From contig CAVZRQ010000008.1 in assembly GCA_963777735.1 (NCBI GenBank), positions 1,240,001 through 1,304,000 of the forward strand: DNA of 64,000 nucleotides. Reading direction: 5' to 3'. Each line of letters starts with the position of its first letter. Positions within the stretch are counted from its first letter, which is position 1. Positions 36,325-45,530 of this stretch are shown here, piece by piece. The notes beneath the pieces are model-generated. The model was not told where the DNA came from, ran no database searches, and saw nothing but the letters and a program-made list of their open reading frames with translations. The position numbers were made by a program, and so were the translations under genes. The DNA is from ZC4RG30 sp963777735 (lineage in GTDB: Bacteria > Pseudomonadota > Gammaproteobacteria > Steroidobacterales > Steroidobacteraceae).

Positions 36325-37215
36325 ATGTTGCCACTGGATCGTCGGGAATTCATAGCGGCGCTGGGCGGCACGGCTGCTGTCAGTCTCATGAGTCACGAAG
36401 CGCGAGCGGATGCGCTGGGTGACTCCATGCTCCTGGCAGCCTCCGCCCCAACTGCAGCAGCCTCTGCATCGGGGTTGATCATTCCCCCGTGGGATGCGGT
36501 GCCCGATTGCACACCGGGCCGCACCGATCGCGCGGGCCAGGGACCATTCTTCATCCACAATGGCGAGCGCGAAGACGATGTCGATCTGTTCCGGCAGGAC
36601 ATCCGCGGCCGCTACAACCCGGATGCCGAACCCGGTACGGAACTGCAGCTGCACCTGCGCGTGCTCGCAGCCGCAGATGCGCAATGCGGCGCACAGCCGC
36701 AAGGTGGCGTTGAAGTCTATATCTGGCACTGCGATGCGCAGGGCTACTACAGTGGCTTTGGCGAGCCGGGCGAACAGACTCCAGACATGCCCTACCGCTT
36801 TCGCCCCAGCCAGAACGATCTCGACAACAACAAGCGCTTCTGCCGCGGCGCTGCCATCAGCGATGCGAACGGCGTGGTCTCATTCCGCAGCATCTTTCCG
36901 GGCTGGTACAACGGCCGCGACATCCACATCCACGTGATGGTGCTGAAGCCAGGCTCGATGCACCGCGCGCGCGCGCGCTACCGCGGCGGTGACCACCTTT
37001 ACACCACGCAGCTGTATTTCGAGCCCGAACTGAACGACCGCGTGCACAAGGCCTCGGAACCCTACCTGCGCCGCACTGCGCATCCGGCCTATTCCGGCAT
37101 CATCCTGGGGGATGAGCGCGGCAGCAGCGGCTTGCGGATGAAGGCGCAGTTCGCGGGCAGCAAAGTAACGGCGCAGATGCAGCTCATCCTGGATCCGGCG
37201 CGCAGCAGCCTGTAG
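36325..37215 (+). CDS. Exported intradiol ring-cleavage dioxygenase-like protein (Tat signal)
   Basis: The 296-residue protein starts at ATG 36325, 4-5 bases after GGGAAGG, and begins with a twin-arginine-type signal (DRREFIAALGGTAAVS). The intradiol core is clear: GQGPFFIHNGEREDD, VEVYIWHCDAQGYYSGF, and FPGWYNGRDIHIHVMV, which holds the Tyr-His-His iron ligands. Family enzymes split catechols between the hydroxyls with non-haem iron(III). An exported version is uncommon. Several such exported homologues occur in bacteria with unknown substrates, so I do not assign catechol or protocatechuate. Confidence 0.82.
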   Translation: MLPLDRREFIAALGGTAAVSLMSHEARADALGDSMLLAASAPTAAASASGLIIPPWDAVPDCTPGRTDRAGQGPFFIHNGEREDDVDLFRQDIRGRYNPDAEPGTELQLHLRVLAAADAQCGAQPQGGVEVYIWHCDAQGYYSGFGEPGEQTPDMPYRFRPSQNDLDNNKRFCRGAAISDANGVVSFRSIFPGWYNGRDIHIHVMVLKPGSMHRARARYRGGDHLYTTQLYFEPELNDRVHKASEPYLRRTAHPAYSGIILGDERGSSGLRMKAQFAGSKVTAQMQLILDPARSSL

Positions 37216-37230
37216 CCCTGATGCTCAGGG
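37216..37230 (+). terminator. Hairpin directly after the dioxygenase stop
   Basis: CCCTGA and TCAGGG form a perfect six-base stem around TGC immediately after the TAG at 37213-37215. The position suits transcription termination or mRNA protection, but no T-run follows, so an intrinsic terminator is only a weak call. Confidence 0.3.
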
Positions 37231-37258
37231 GCCTGCCGGAAGTTGCCGCAGCGGAGCC

Positions 37259-37609
37259 TTAACGACCGCCGCGGAATCCCGGTCCGCCACCACCCGGACC
37301 ACCGCCTGGCAAACCACCCGGCCTTCCGCCACCGGGAGCCGTGACGCCCAGTGGCCCCCGCGGCACGGACACCTGCATCGACAGCGAGGTCAGTTCGCGG
37401 GTATCGAATACCCGTGTGCCGCCGTGGGAAAGAATTTCGTCTCCGGCCTTGAGGCCGGGACGCTCTGCGGCCGAGGTCGCAAGCACACTCATCACACGTA
37501 CTTCCGTCGGCCTGCCAGTTGCTTCGAGAATGCCCGCTCCTGGAGTTGAAGAACCGGGGCGCGCCGCTTTTGTGCAGGCAGCGTACTGACAGGCGGCGGA
37601 ACGGGTCAA
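37259..37609 (-). pseudogene. PDZ-domain protein remnant or small PDZ protein
   Basis: A minus-strand frame in the 496-base gap between the dioxygenase and diguanylate cyclase genes encodes a recognisable PDZ core: VRVMSVLATSAAERPGLKAGDEILSHGGTR is spread over about residues 37-66 of it. A Gly/Pro-rich tail (residues 90-116) follows. There is no convincing start: the longest frame opens with TTG, has no signal peptide and lacks the first PDZ strands. It may be the end of a degraded protease or sortilin-like gene, or a short real gene starting near 37492. Most of the rest of the gap, 37610-37711, shows nothing I can name. Confidence 0.35.
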
Positions 37610-37711
37610 CCGCCCCCTCGGGCGGGCACGCGCGCGACCCGCGTCGCAGACTGGCTCATTGCCCTCAATTGTCTGCGCAACCTGCCGATACTATTCCGGA
37701 AGTTGAAATCC

Positions 37712-38752
37712 ATGGACTGGAAACAAATGCGATACACGGAAAGTGGCCCACGAAGCACGGAGATCCTGCGTCTCGTGCTGCCCAACATCTCCAAGCACGG
37801 CGGCAACTATGTGCCCACCTCCTATGCAGTCTGGTACGAACATCTGGCGGGAACGAACATCCGCCTGACCGCCGATCTCACCGACCGGCTGAAGAAATCC
37901 GAATCGCTCGACCAGAAGGTGGTCGAGGAGCTGTACTCCCGGCACATCCAGACGCGGGATACCGAGGGCACGACGCAGCTGCAGAAGAGCCTCGAAGCAC
38001 TGGCGCGGCGTCTCACACAGGCCGCGACGGACTCCAGTGGCAGCGCAGAGCAGTATTCACGCGCGCTTGAAGCCGGCCAGTCCGAGTTGCAGGCGCTGGA
38101 CGGCACCGGGGAGCTGCAGGTCGTGCTGCAGAAGCTGCTGGATTCGACCCGCGAGGCGCGCAAATCCGTCGACGCCCTGCGTACCGAACTCGACACCAGT
38201 CAGGCGGAGTTGCGCGCGGTACGCGAACGCGTCGGGCACCTCGAAACCGAGGTCATCAAGGATCCGCTGACCGGCCTGCTCAACCGGCGTGGATTCAATC
38301 AGGCTGTGGAGCAATTGCTGGCCACAGGACCTGCCCTGACCTCCGCCAGCCTGCTGATGCTCGATCTCGATCACTTCAAGCGCGTCAACGACAAGTACGG
38401 CCACCAGTTCGGCGATCAGGTCCTCGTTGCAACCTCGAAGGTGCTCAACAGCGTCATCAAGGGGCGCGACCTGGCCGCGCGCTTTGGCGGTGAAGAGTTC
38501 GTGGTGCTGTTGCCGGAGACTCCCGAAAGTGGCGCGGTGGCGCTCGCCGAGCAGTTCCGGCAATCGTTCAACAGGGCCAGGATCCGGCGTACCGGCAGCG
38601 ATGAAGTCGTCGACCAGCTGACCGTTTCGATCGGCGTTGCCAGCCCAGGGCCGAATGAGTCCCTGGAAAAGACTATTGGCCGGGCGGACGCGGCGCTCTA
38701 TCGCGCCAAGAATGAAGGTCGCAACTGCGTGCGGGTGGCCATGGCAGATTGA
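37712..38752 (+). CDS. Diguanylate cyclase (GGDEF domain) with degenerate I-site
   Basis: From ATG 37712, with GGAAG 9 bases upstream, the product is 346 residues. Residues 1-115 are helical with no membrane segment, residues 115-180 are a coiled coil, and residues 190-340 form the GGDEF domain starting DPLTGLLNRRGF. The active site reads RFGGEEFVVLLP, so cyclic di-GMP synthesis is expected. The inhibitory site usually reads RxxD just before; here it is KGRD, so product inhibition may be weak or lost. No sensor of a known type is visible. It is the only second-messenger gene in the window. Confidence 0.9.
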   Translation: MDWKQMRYTESGPRSTEILRLVLPNISKHGGNYVPTSYAVWYEHLAGTNIRLTADLTDRLKKSESLDQKVVEELYSRHIQTRDTEGTTQLQKSLEALARRLTQAATDSSGSAEQYSRALEAGQSELQALDGTGELQVVLQKLLDSTREARKSVDALRTELDTSQAELRAVRERVGHLETEVIKDPLTGLLNRRGFNQAVEQLLATGPALTSASLLMLDLDHFKRVNDKYGHQFGDQVLVATSKVLNSVIKGRDLAARFGGEEFVVLLPETPESGAVALAEQFRQSFNRARIRRTGSDEVVDQLTVSIGVASPGPNESLEKTIGRADAALYRAKNEGRNCVRVAMAD

Positions 38753-38812
38753 CGGCCCGCACGTCGCTGGTGCAGGTTGGGGCCCCTCACGCTGACGCTT
38801 CGGGGGTCGACC

Positions 38813-39529
38813 ATGTTCCGACAGATATGCCTTGCCGCAGGGGCTTTGCTCCTATCCGATACCTGCGCCTCTGCCGCCGCACCGCCTGATCTGACAGGCA
38901 TATGGACACTGCAGGCCGACGGCAAGGCCGGCGCAGCCCTGAATGGTCCCGGTGATTTCGAGAAGACCGCGCCCTTCACGCCGCTCGCACGACGCAAGCT
39001 GGCCGAATATCACGCACTGGTGGATTCCACCGGAGACACCCCCGGCGCACACTGCGTACCCCACGGCATGCCGCTTGCCGTGTTCCTGGGGGGCGGTTAC
39101 CCGGTGGAGTTCGTGCAGCGCCCGGAACAATTGACCATCATCTACGAGACACACAATGAAGTGCGGCGTGTGTTTCTCGATGGCCGCCGCATCGACCCGC
39201 AGGACATCCTGCCCAGCCGCGGCGGCACTTCATGGGGGCAGTGGGAGGGCGAAACCCTCGTCGTGACGACCACTGGTCTCACCGAGAGCATTGACCAACC
39301 CACTGCACACGGTGAGAACGCCCGCATTGTCGAGCGCTACACCCCACGCATCGCGGGCGGCCAGCGCCGCCTGGACGTGGAGGTGACCATCCACGACCCC
39401 GAGTTCTACACGCAGCCGGCAATGCTGACGCGGCAATATACGCAGCTGCGCGAGGGGCGCATGCTCGACTACAACTGCACGGAACCCGACTGGGAAGAAC
39501 ACCTCGAGAAGCTGCGCCGAGCGCGCTGA
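38813..39529 (+). CDS. Exported protein of the unnamed family shared with 7428-9008
   Basis: The 238-residue protein starts at MFRQICLAAG with a signal peptide ending near ASA; a codon 12 residues earlier would disturb the signal. It is the simplest member of the family here: PDLTGIWTL at the mature start, a Cys-Val-Pro-His-Gly block, VEFVQRPEQLTIIYE, RRVFLDGRR, SWGQWEGETLVVTTTG, IVERYTP, HDPEFYTQPAM and a late Cys in YNCTEPDWE. The family is common in soil bacteria but has no assigned function that I know. It lies between the diguanylate cyclase and AraC genes. Confidence 0.7.
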   Translation: MFRQICLAAGALLLSDTCASAAAPPDLTGIWTLQADGKAGAALNGPGDFEKTAPFTPLARRKLAEYHALVDSTGDTPGAHCVPHGMPLAVFLGGGYPVEFVQRPEQLTIIYETHNEVRRVFLDGRRIDPQDILPSRGGTSWGQWEGETLVVTTTGLTESIDQPTAHGENARIVERYTPRIAGGQRRLDVEVTIHDPEFYTQPAMLTRQYTQLREGRMLDYNCTEPDWEEHLEKLRRAR

Positions 39530-39650
39530 AGCAACACGCCCTTCCGCTATGGACAAATCGAGGCCGGTCGCAGGCGCTAGCGTTCGCCTGGGGTTCCTGC
39601 AGATTTGAGTCGGAGCCTCGACGTCCGGAAAAGACCAGCAGGGGGAGCGG

Positions 39651-40627
39651 ATGGAAAGGGTCAGTACCTCGGGATTGCCGGCTTCCGGCAGGATGGCGGC
39701 CTGGAACGATCTGTATTCCTCGCGCATGAGTCGCGTGGAGTTCACGCCCAGCGACAAGCAGAAATTCGACGCGGAACTCTCGATTGGCCGCCTTGGGCCG
39801 GTCAAGCTTGCGAAGCTTTCCGTCGACCAGTGCAGCATCGAGCGCACCCGCCGCCATCTGGCGCAGTCACCCCGCCTGTATTCCTTCCTGCTGCAGGCCA
39901 GCGGCAGCAATGTCTTCTATCACTATGGCCACGAGGCGCATCTGTCGGCGGGCGATATCGTGCTCTGCGACACGGGGATGCCGCACTACTGCCACTCGGA
40001 AGGCCCTTCCCAGACCGTCATGGTGCGCGTCACGCCGGATGTGCTGCGAGAGTACCTGCCGAGTCCCGAGCAGTTCTGTGGCCTGAAACTCGGACACGCC
40101 GTGGGGGTGACCCAGACTGTGGCCGCGATGGTGCGATCGCTCAGCGAGGAGATCAATTTCGGATCCCGCCAGGATTACGAGACGCGCATCGCCAGCTACC
40201 TGCTGGAGATGCTGTCCATCTCCTACACCATGGGATTCGACTGCCAGTCGTCGCCTTCGGCCGCTGCCTGGCGGCGGCGCAATGACGTCGTCCGTTACAT
40301 CGAAGACCATCTGCGCGATCCCTCGCTGACGGCCGAGATCGGTGGCAGAGGGCGTGCATCTGTCTTCCGCGGCATCTGCGCACGATCTTCTCGGCCTCGG
40401 GCGAGAAAGTATCCGCCTACATCCTGCGCCGGCGTCTCGAGGAGTGCGCGCGGAAGATGCGCGATCCCGCCTGGAGCGGACAGACACTGATGAAGATCGC
40501 GTTCTCGTGGGGATTCAACAGCGCGGCGCATTTCACGCGATCGTTCCGCGATCAGTTCGGCATGAGTCCGCGGGAATACCGTCGGGCCACCGAGTGCCAG
40601 TCCCAGGCTACGCAACAGGTAGCCTGA
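39651..40627 (+). CDS. AraC family transcriptional regulator (two frameshifts)
   Basis: The reconstructed protein is about 324 residues. The N-terminal 180 residues form a cupin-like sensor of the AraC-binding type (SPRLYSFLLQASGSNVFYH, HLSAGDIVLCDTGMPH). The C-terminal part has two helix-turn-helix motifs, VHLSSRHLRTIFSASGEKVS and KIAFSWGFNSAAHFTRSF, ending FGMSPREYRR. Extra bases near 40341 and 40369 break the first helix-turn-helix. GGGGAG precedes the ATG. The sensor type resembles regulators of aromatic-acid genes such as NphR and FeaR. It is convergent with the amidohydrolase genes, which it may control. Confidence 0.85.
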
Positions 40628-40649
40628 GACGGCCAACGATCATCCCGGA

Positions 40650-41662
40650 TCAGGCGCGCGCCTTGCCCCGCCCGCCCGGCACGAACACCACCTTTGCGGT
40701 GTCGTAGAAGAACGCTGATCGATCCTTCGCCGACAGGCCCGACGCGGCGGCAATCATGTTCTTCGTGTACTGCACATCGTCGACTTCGACGTTGCCGTAG
40801 TCCGAGCCCCAGCATCAGGTGGTCGGCACCGAAGGTCTTGACCATGTGCTCCACGAAGGGCTTCAGCGCCACCATCGGCTTGTTGGCCGTCTTGGCGCCG
40901 GCTTCCATCTCCGAGACCAGGAAGTTCGTCAGCTTGTAGTAGACGTTCTTGTGCTTCGCCAGCTCGTAGTGCTCCGGCGTGAGACCGAAGGTCTCCGGCA
41001 GCAGTTCCGGGCGCGGGAAGCCGATGTGATCCATCGCGATCTTCACGTTCGGATACTTGTCGGCGACGCTGCATCACCTGCTTCAGCACCTCGCCGCCAC
41101 CAGCCAGCGGCATCAGCACCACGGACAGGCCGAGGTCGTTGCAGACCTGCCATGCGGGCTCTGATTCAGCAGAGAAATAGGGGATCGGAGCACCGCCTCG
41201 CGCTGTACCAGTCCAGCGGATGGCAGCCAGGCGCTCTTCCCTGGCCCACTTTGCCAGCAACTCCGGCGTCTTGGGGTCGGTGGGTCCGAGGATCACCACC
41301 GGGATCGCACGCTTCGGATGCGCGCGGCACACGTCGAGCAGGTAGGAATTGTCGGTGCCGTAGGTGCTGTTGTACTGCACGCCGGTGCCGGCTTCGACGC
41401 CAATCGCATCCCAGAATTTGAATACGGCCTCCGCATTCATGGGATTGGCCTTGGCCTTGGCGATCATCCGCTCCTTGCCATAGCGCGATCCGGCGCCGTC
41501 GAAGAAGTATTTCTCAGGCTCGTAGGTGTAGAAATGCGCGTGGGTATCGAACAGCTTGATGCCCAGCGGTTGCGCAGGAGCAGCGCCGAAGCTGTGACGC
41601 GGGAGCGAGGCTGCGGCTGCAGCGGCCGCTGCAGAGGCAATGAATGTTCGGCGCTTGATCAT
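40650..41662 (-). CDS. Amidohydrolase 2 family protein, Tat-like signal (two frameshifts)
   Basis: The reconstructed product is about 336 residues. It starts at MIKRRTFIASAAAAA, a twin-arginine-type signal, so export is likely. The metal motif DTHAHFYTYEPEKYF lies near residue 40, VVLMPLAGGG and KIAMDHIGFPRPE carry the later His, and the end has GSDYGNVEVDD with the metal Asp. Extra bases near 41068 and 40808 (a G run) break it. The family covers decarboxylases such as gamma-resorcylate decarboxylase and lactone hydrolases such as LigI. It is paralogous to the next gene on this strand. Confidence 0.8.
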
Positions 41663-41788
41663 GGAACCCCCTGATTCTGGTTGGAAGATGGTACGGGCAA
41701 GCTGGCGCATCGCCATCAGCCGTTTCAGTGAACCTTGATCGGCAAGTTATGCAGTCCGACCGTGCAGGAATTGCTTCCAGGGGAGCAA

Positions 41789-42723
41789 TTAACGCGCGAA
41801 AAGTGCACCCCCCGAATACAGGCGGGCCGCGTTGTCGTGCAGGAACTGCGTCGCTCTGCGACAGCGAGCAGGCGCCGGCAGCACGCGCCATCGCCGCCTT
41901 TTCCGCGAATGACCAGCGCAGGCTCTGGCCCACGTCCGATCCCCACACCAGGCGCTGCGCACCGAAACGGTCGGCCATGCGGCGCACCAGCCGGGCCGGC
42001 TCGATGCCGCTGCCATGCAGGTTCTCGATGTTCACCTCGGTGAGCTTGAAGTAGACGTTGGGCGTGTCGTCGAAGATGCCGATGGTTTCGTCAATGCCGA
42101 AGTCCGGTGCGGGCGGCAGCGGCGCTTCGGCGATGCCCGCCTCCCTGGCCCAGGCCAGTTCCACCTGCGTGCATGCCGTAAGCGGTGCCCAGATGGTCGA
42201 TGAGGATGGGCAGCGTCGGAAACATCTTCGCGATCACATGCAGCAGCGGCAGCGTGTAGCTGAGCTGGTTGTGGAAGATGATCAGCGTCATCGGCACCTG
42301 CAGGTCGGCGCAGGCCTTCCACACCTGCATGGCGGCGGGCGAACTCATCCACGCGGTATCCAGGTGCGCGGGCCGCGTGTTGGCCATGCGGAAGCCGCGC
42401 ACGCCTGGTTGCTTCACCATGTCGGTGAAGCGCGCTGGCGTGGCCGGATCCTGCGTGTCGAGAATCACCACCGGCAGCAGCCGGCCGGGAAAGCGTCGCG
42501 CCGAATCGATGATGTAGCTGTTGTCGTAGCCGTAGACATGGCCCCGCTGCACCACGCAGGCGGTGGCCACGCCGTGCATGTCCATCATCGATCAGCGCTT
42601 CCGCGGTGACGGTGTAATCCGTGCGGCGCGGCGTCGGCAGGTCGGCGCGCAGGACCTGGGCGGGTATCTGTCCCAGTCGTCGGAGATCAGATGCGCGTGG
42701 GTATCGTAGAGTTGTGGATCCAT
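41789..42723 (-). CDS. Amidohydrolase 2 family protein, cytoplasmic paralogue (four frameshifts)
   Basis: The reconstructed product is about 310 residues starting at ATG 42723. It has DTHAHLISDDWDRYP at the very N-terminus, RGHVYGYDNSYIIDSARRFP, LPVVILDTQDPATP, ILIDHLGTAYGMH and LVWGSDVGQSLRW, giving the family's His, His and Asp metal ligands. Breaks are near 42662 (one base missing) and near 42589, 42165 and 41849 (one extra base each). YGxDNSYxxD and PVVILxxxDPxTP are shared with the exported paralogue next door. It probably hydrolyses or decarboxylates a ring-derived acid. Confidence 0.78.
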
Positions 42724-42773
42724 TCTCGTTGCCTTTGAAATCCCAGAGTCGGTTGCGAAGCGGCCTGCTCTGC

Positions 42774-43549
42774 CTACAGCGCTGCGATATAGCCGCCATC
42801 CAGCGGAATCGTCGTGCCATTCACATAGGCGCCGGCGCGCGAGGCCAGGAACACCACCAGCCCTTCGATGTCCGCCGGTTCGCCGGAGCGGCCCAGCGGC
42901 ACATGTGGTCTGCACGCTCTTCTTCACTGCGGCGGATTCGGTGTCGGTCAGCCGCGAAGGAAAGGGTCCCGGTGCAATCGCATTGGCGGTGATCTGGTCC
43001 CGTGCCCAGGCGCTTCGCCAGCGCGCGCGTCAGGTGATGCAGCGCTGCCTTCGACGCACCATAGGGAAAGGCGTCCCAGTTGGGGATATGCAGCCCACCG
43101 ATCGAGCCGATGCTGATGATGCGGGCCGGATCCTGCATGCCGGCCCGCTGCACGCAGCTGCGGCAGCAGCTGCTGCACCAGAAAGAAGCCCGCCCGCAGA
43201 TTCACGTTCAGCACCTTGTCCCAGTCCGCGACCGACACCGAATCGATGGAGCCGGTTTCGTTCGCGCCGGCGTTGTTGACGAGCACATGCAGCTGCGGCT
43301 CGCGCTGCGCCAGCTGCGCCGCCAGCTGCTGCGGGCCTTCGGGATCGGCGAGATCGGCGGCCAGTCCGAAGCACAGCCCGTCGCCGGCAAGTTGCGCTGC
43401 CAGGTCGCGACCTGTGCCGCATCCCGCCCCGCGATGTAGGTCCTGACGCCACGCCGCACCAGCGCGCGCGCGATCATCAGCCCGATGCCGCTGGTGCCGC
43501 CGGTCACCAGCGCCACCTTCCCCCGGATGTCGAACAGCTCATCGGTCAC
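42774..43549 (-). CDS. Short-chain dehydrogenase/reductase (four frameshifts)
   Basis: The reconstructed product is about 257 residues, starting with GTG at 43549 after a GAGGA site. It shows VTGGTSGIGLMIARALV, GRDAAQVADLAAQL, VLVNNAGANETGS, SIGSIGGLHIPN with the catalytic Ser, YGASKAALHHL with Tyr and Lys, and the C-terminal VNGTTIPLDGGYIAAL. Breaks are near 43406 (one base missing), 43151, 43000 and 42903 (one extra base each). Removing them restores every SDR motif, so the gene is probably intact in the cell. It is first in the minus-strand run with the two amidohydrolases. Confidence 0.8.
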
Positions 43550-43733
43550 GGCGATTCCTCATGGCGTAATGGCGCTGAGCCGGCACCTAGATACCGGAGC
43601 ACAGCGGCCTCTGGCAAGCTGCTAGGCGAAAGGGCTGACGTACACTTGCACTATTCGGTGCAGCGACTTGAGAGTTTGGGCACGGCACCGCCAACGCTTA
43701 ACCTCTGCGTACTATTGTTGGGGGAAACCAGAG

Positions 43734-44726
43734 ATGAAGTTCCACATTATTCGCAATGTTGCCGCCTTTGCACTGCTGTCTGGCGCCTGGCTGTCCGCCA
43801 CCGCTGCAGAGGCGACCGTCGGTGCGACGCCAGCGGCCGCAGTAACGGCAACACCTGCGATCGCGGGTGTCGTCGCCGCCGGTACGCCGATCCAGCTCGT
43901 CAAGGATGGATTCGAGGCGGTCGAAGGACCGATGCGCGATACCGATGGCAGCCTGCTGTTCACCAACAACCAGGCGGGCCGTGTGCTGCGCGCGGCTGCA
44001 GATGGAACGGTGACCACCTGGTTCGAAGGGCCAGTCGGAGCGAACGCACTGGCCCGGACCGCAAAGGGTGAGATCGTCGCGACGCTGCAGAAGACCCCGG
44101 CCATCGGCGTGCTGCAGGCCGGTGCGCAATCCAGGGTGCTGGTGGACAAGTACGACGGCAAGCCCTTCAACCGTCCCAATGACATTGTTGCGGACAGGCG
44201 CGGCAATCTCTATTTCACTGATTCGATCCCCGCTGGCACAGCTGCCACCCCGGCCATGCTGCCCTCGTCGCTCTACCGCATCGGGGCAGATGGCAAGCTC
44301 GCGCTCATTGCCGCCGACATTCCACGCCCCAACGGCGTAGCACTGAGCCCGGACGAACGCACGCTGTACGTTGCCAACACTGCCGGCGAGTGGGTGCTGG
44401 CCTATGAACTGGACGCCACTGGCACTCCCGGCAAGCGGCGTGAATTCGCAAGACTCGCGACGCCTCCGGCTCGCGGCGATGCGGCCCCGGCAGGCGGTGC
44501 CGATGGCCTCGCCGTCGACGCGCAGGGACGCCTGTTCGTTGCCACCACGCTTGGCGTGCAGGTGTTCTCGCCCAGTGGCGCTGCACTGGGCACCATCGCG
44601 ATGCCGAAACAGGCACAGAACCTGGCGTTCGGCGGAGCGGACCGCAGCGTGCTGTACGTGGTGGGTCGTGGTTCCGTCTACCGCATCGACACGCTGACGA
44701 CGGGCCCGGATCGCGCAGGCAAGTAG
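43734..44726 (+). CDS. SMP-30/gluconolactonase-like exported protein
   Basis: From ATG 43734, with a GGGGGAAA site upstream, the product is 330 residues and has a signal peptide ending near ATAAEA. The six-bladed propeller keeps the metal ligands of the SMP-30 family: Glu in AVEGPMRD, Asn in NRPNDIVAD, Asn in RPNGVALSPD and Asp in GGADGLAVD. Such enzymes hydrolyse sugar or aromatic-derived lactones. It should be periplasmic. It is divergent from the SDR/amidohydrolase genes across a 184-base gap whose promoters I could not pick out. Confidence 0.85.
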   Translation: MKFHIIRNVAAFALLSGAWLSATAAEATVGATPAAAVTATPAIAGVVAAGTPIQLVKDGFEAVEGPMRDTDGSLLFTNNQAGRVLRAAADGTVTTWFEGPVGANALARTAKGEIVATLQKTPAIGVLQAGAQSRVLVDKYDGKPFNRPNDIVADRRGNLYFTDSIPAGTAATPAMLPSSLYRIGADGKLALIAADIPRPNGVALSPDERTLYVANTAGEWVLAYELDATGTPGKRREFARLATPPARGDAAPAGGADGLAVDAQGRLFVATTLGVQVFSPSGAALGTIAMPKQAQNLAFGGADRSVLYVVGRGSVYRIDTLTTGPDRAGK

Positions 44727-44751
44727 CACCGACTTTCGCTAGCATTGCCGC

Positions 44752-45490
44752 ATGCGGATGCGAGCAAAGCCGATCCTTGCCTGTCTTGCAGGCCTGCTGC
44801 TCACCGCAGCGGGCCTGGCCGGCTCCCCGGCGGACCGCTACGTCCAGGGCACCGCCTCCGCCGATGGCATCGGCAAGCGCTACCTGGGCCGCGAGATCGC
44901 GCACGTCATGGGCTGGCAGGCCGCTCCGTGGCTTGAGCGTGAGGAGCGCGAACAGGAAGAGCGCACGTCGCTGCTGATCAAGGAACTGGGCCTCAAGGCC
45001 GGCATGGTGATCGCGGATGTGGGCGCCGGCAGCGGCTATCTGAGTCGCCACATGGCACCGCTCGTCACGCCGGGCGGGCGCATCCTCGCTGTCGATGTAC
45101 AGCCAGAGATGCTCGCGCTGCTGGCGAAGACGGCGGCAGATCCGCGTTACGCGAATATCGAACCGCTGCTGGGTGCCGCAGACGACACGCAGCTCTGCGC
45201 CCAGTAGCGTCGATCTGGCGATCATGGTGGACGTCTATCACGAGCTTGAATATCCATGGGAAGTGCTCGAGAGCATCGTGCGGGCGTTGAAGCCCGGAGG
45301 GCGCGTGGCGTTCGTGGAATACCGCGGCGAAGACGCCAGCGTGCCGATCAAGGCCCTGCACAAGATGACCGAAAATCAGATCCGCCTCGAAGCGGGCAAG
45401 CACGCGCTCACCTGGGAGCGCACCAGCCGGCGCCTGCCCTGGCAACACCTGGTGGTGTTTCGCAAGGCGGATCCCTCCGTTCGCCGATAA
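44752..45490 (+). CDS. SAM-dependent methyltransferase with signal peptide (one frameshift)
   Basis: The reconstructed product is about 245 residues. Residues 1-25 look like a Sec signal peptide (ILACLAGLLLTAAGLAGS), unusual for a SAM enzyme. The methyltransferase fold is clear: MVIADVGAGSGYLSRHMAPLV, ILAVDVQPEML, VDLAIMVDVYHEL and LKPGGRVAFVEYRG. An extra base near 45196 creates an early stop after DDTQL. Homologues with the same exported N-terminus occur in proteobacteria without known function; SAM supply outside the cytoplasm is unexplained, so the N-terminus may instead be a membrane anchor facing in. Confidence 0.75.
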
Positions 45491-45530
45491 TCCAGTCCGG
45501 TCGCAAGGCCAGATAGTACATTCGACAAAA

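Noticed and set aside
36099..36389. Short frames on both strands in the gap before the exported dioxygenase.
   Set aside because: No ribosome site, signal or family pattern; the composition is what random GC-rich sequence gives.
36966..36976. GCGCGC run as a possible regulatory or slippage repeat.
   Set aside because: It lies inside the intact dioxygenase gene and simply encodes alternating Arg and Ala.
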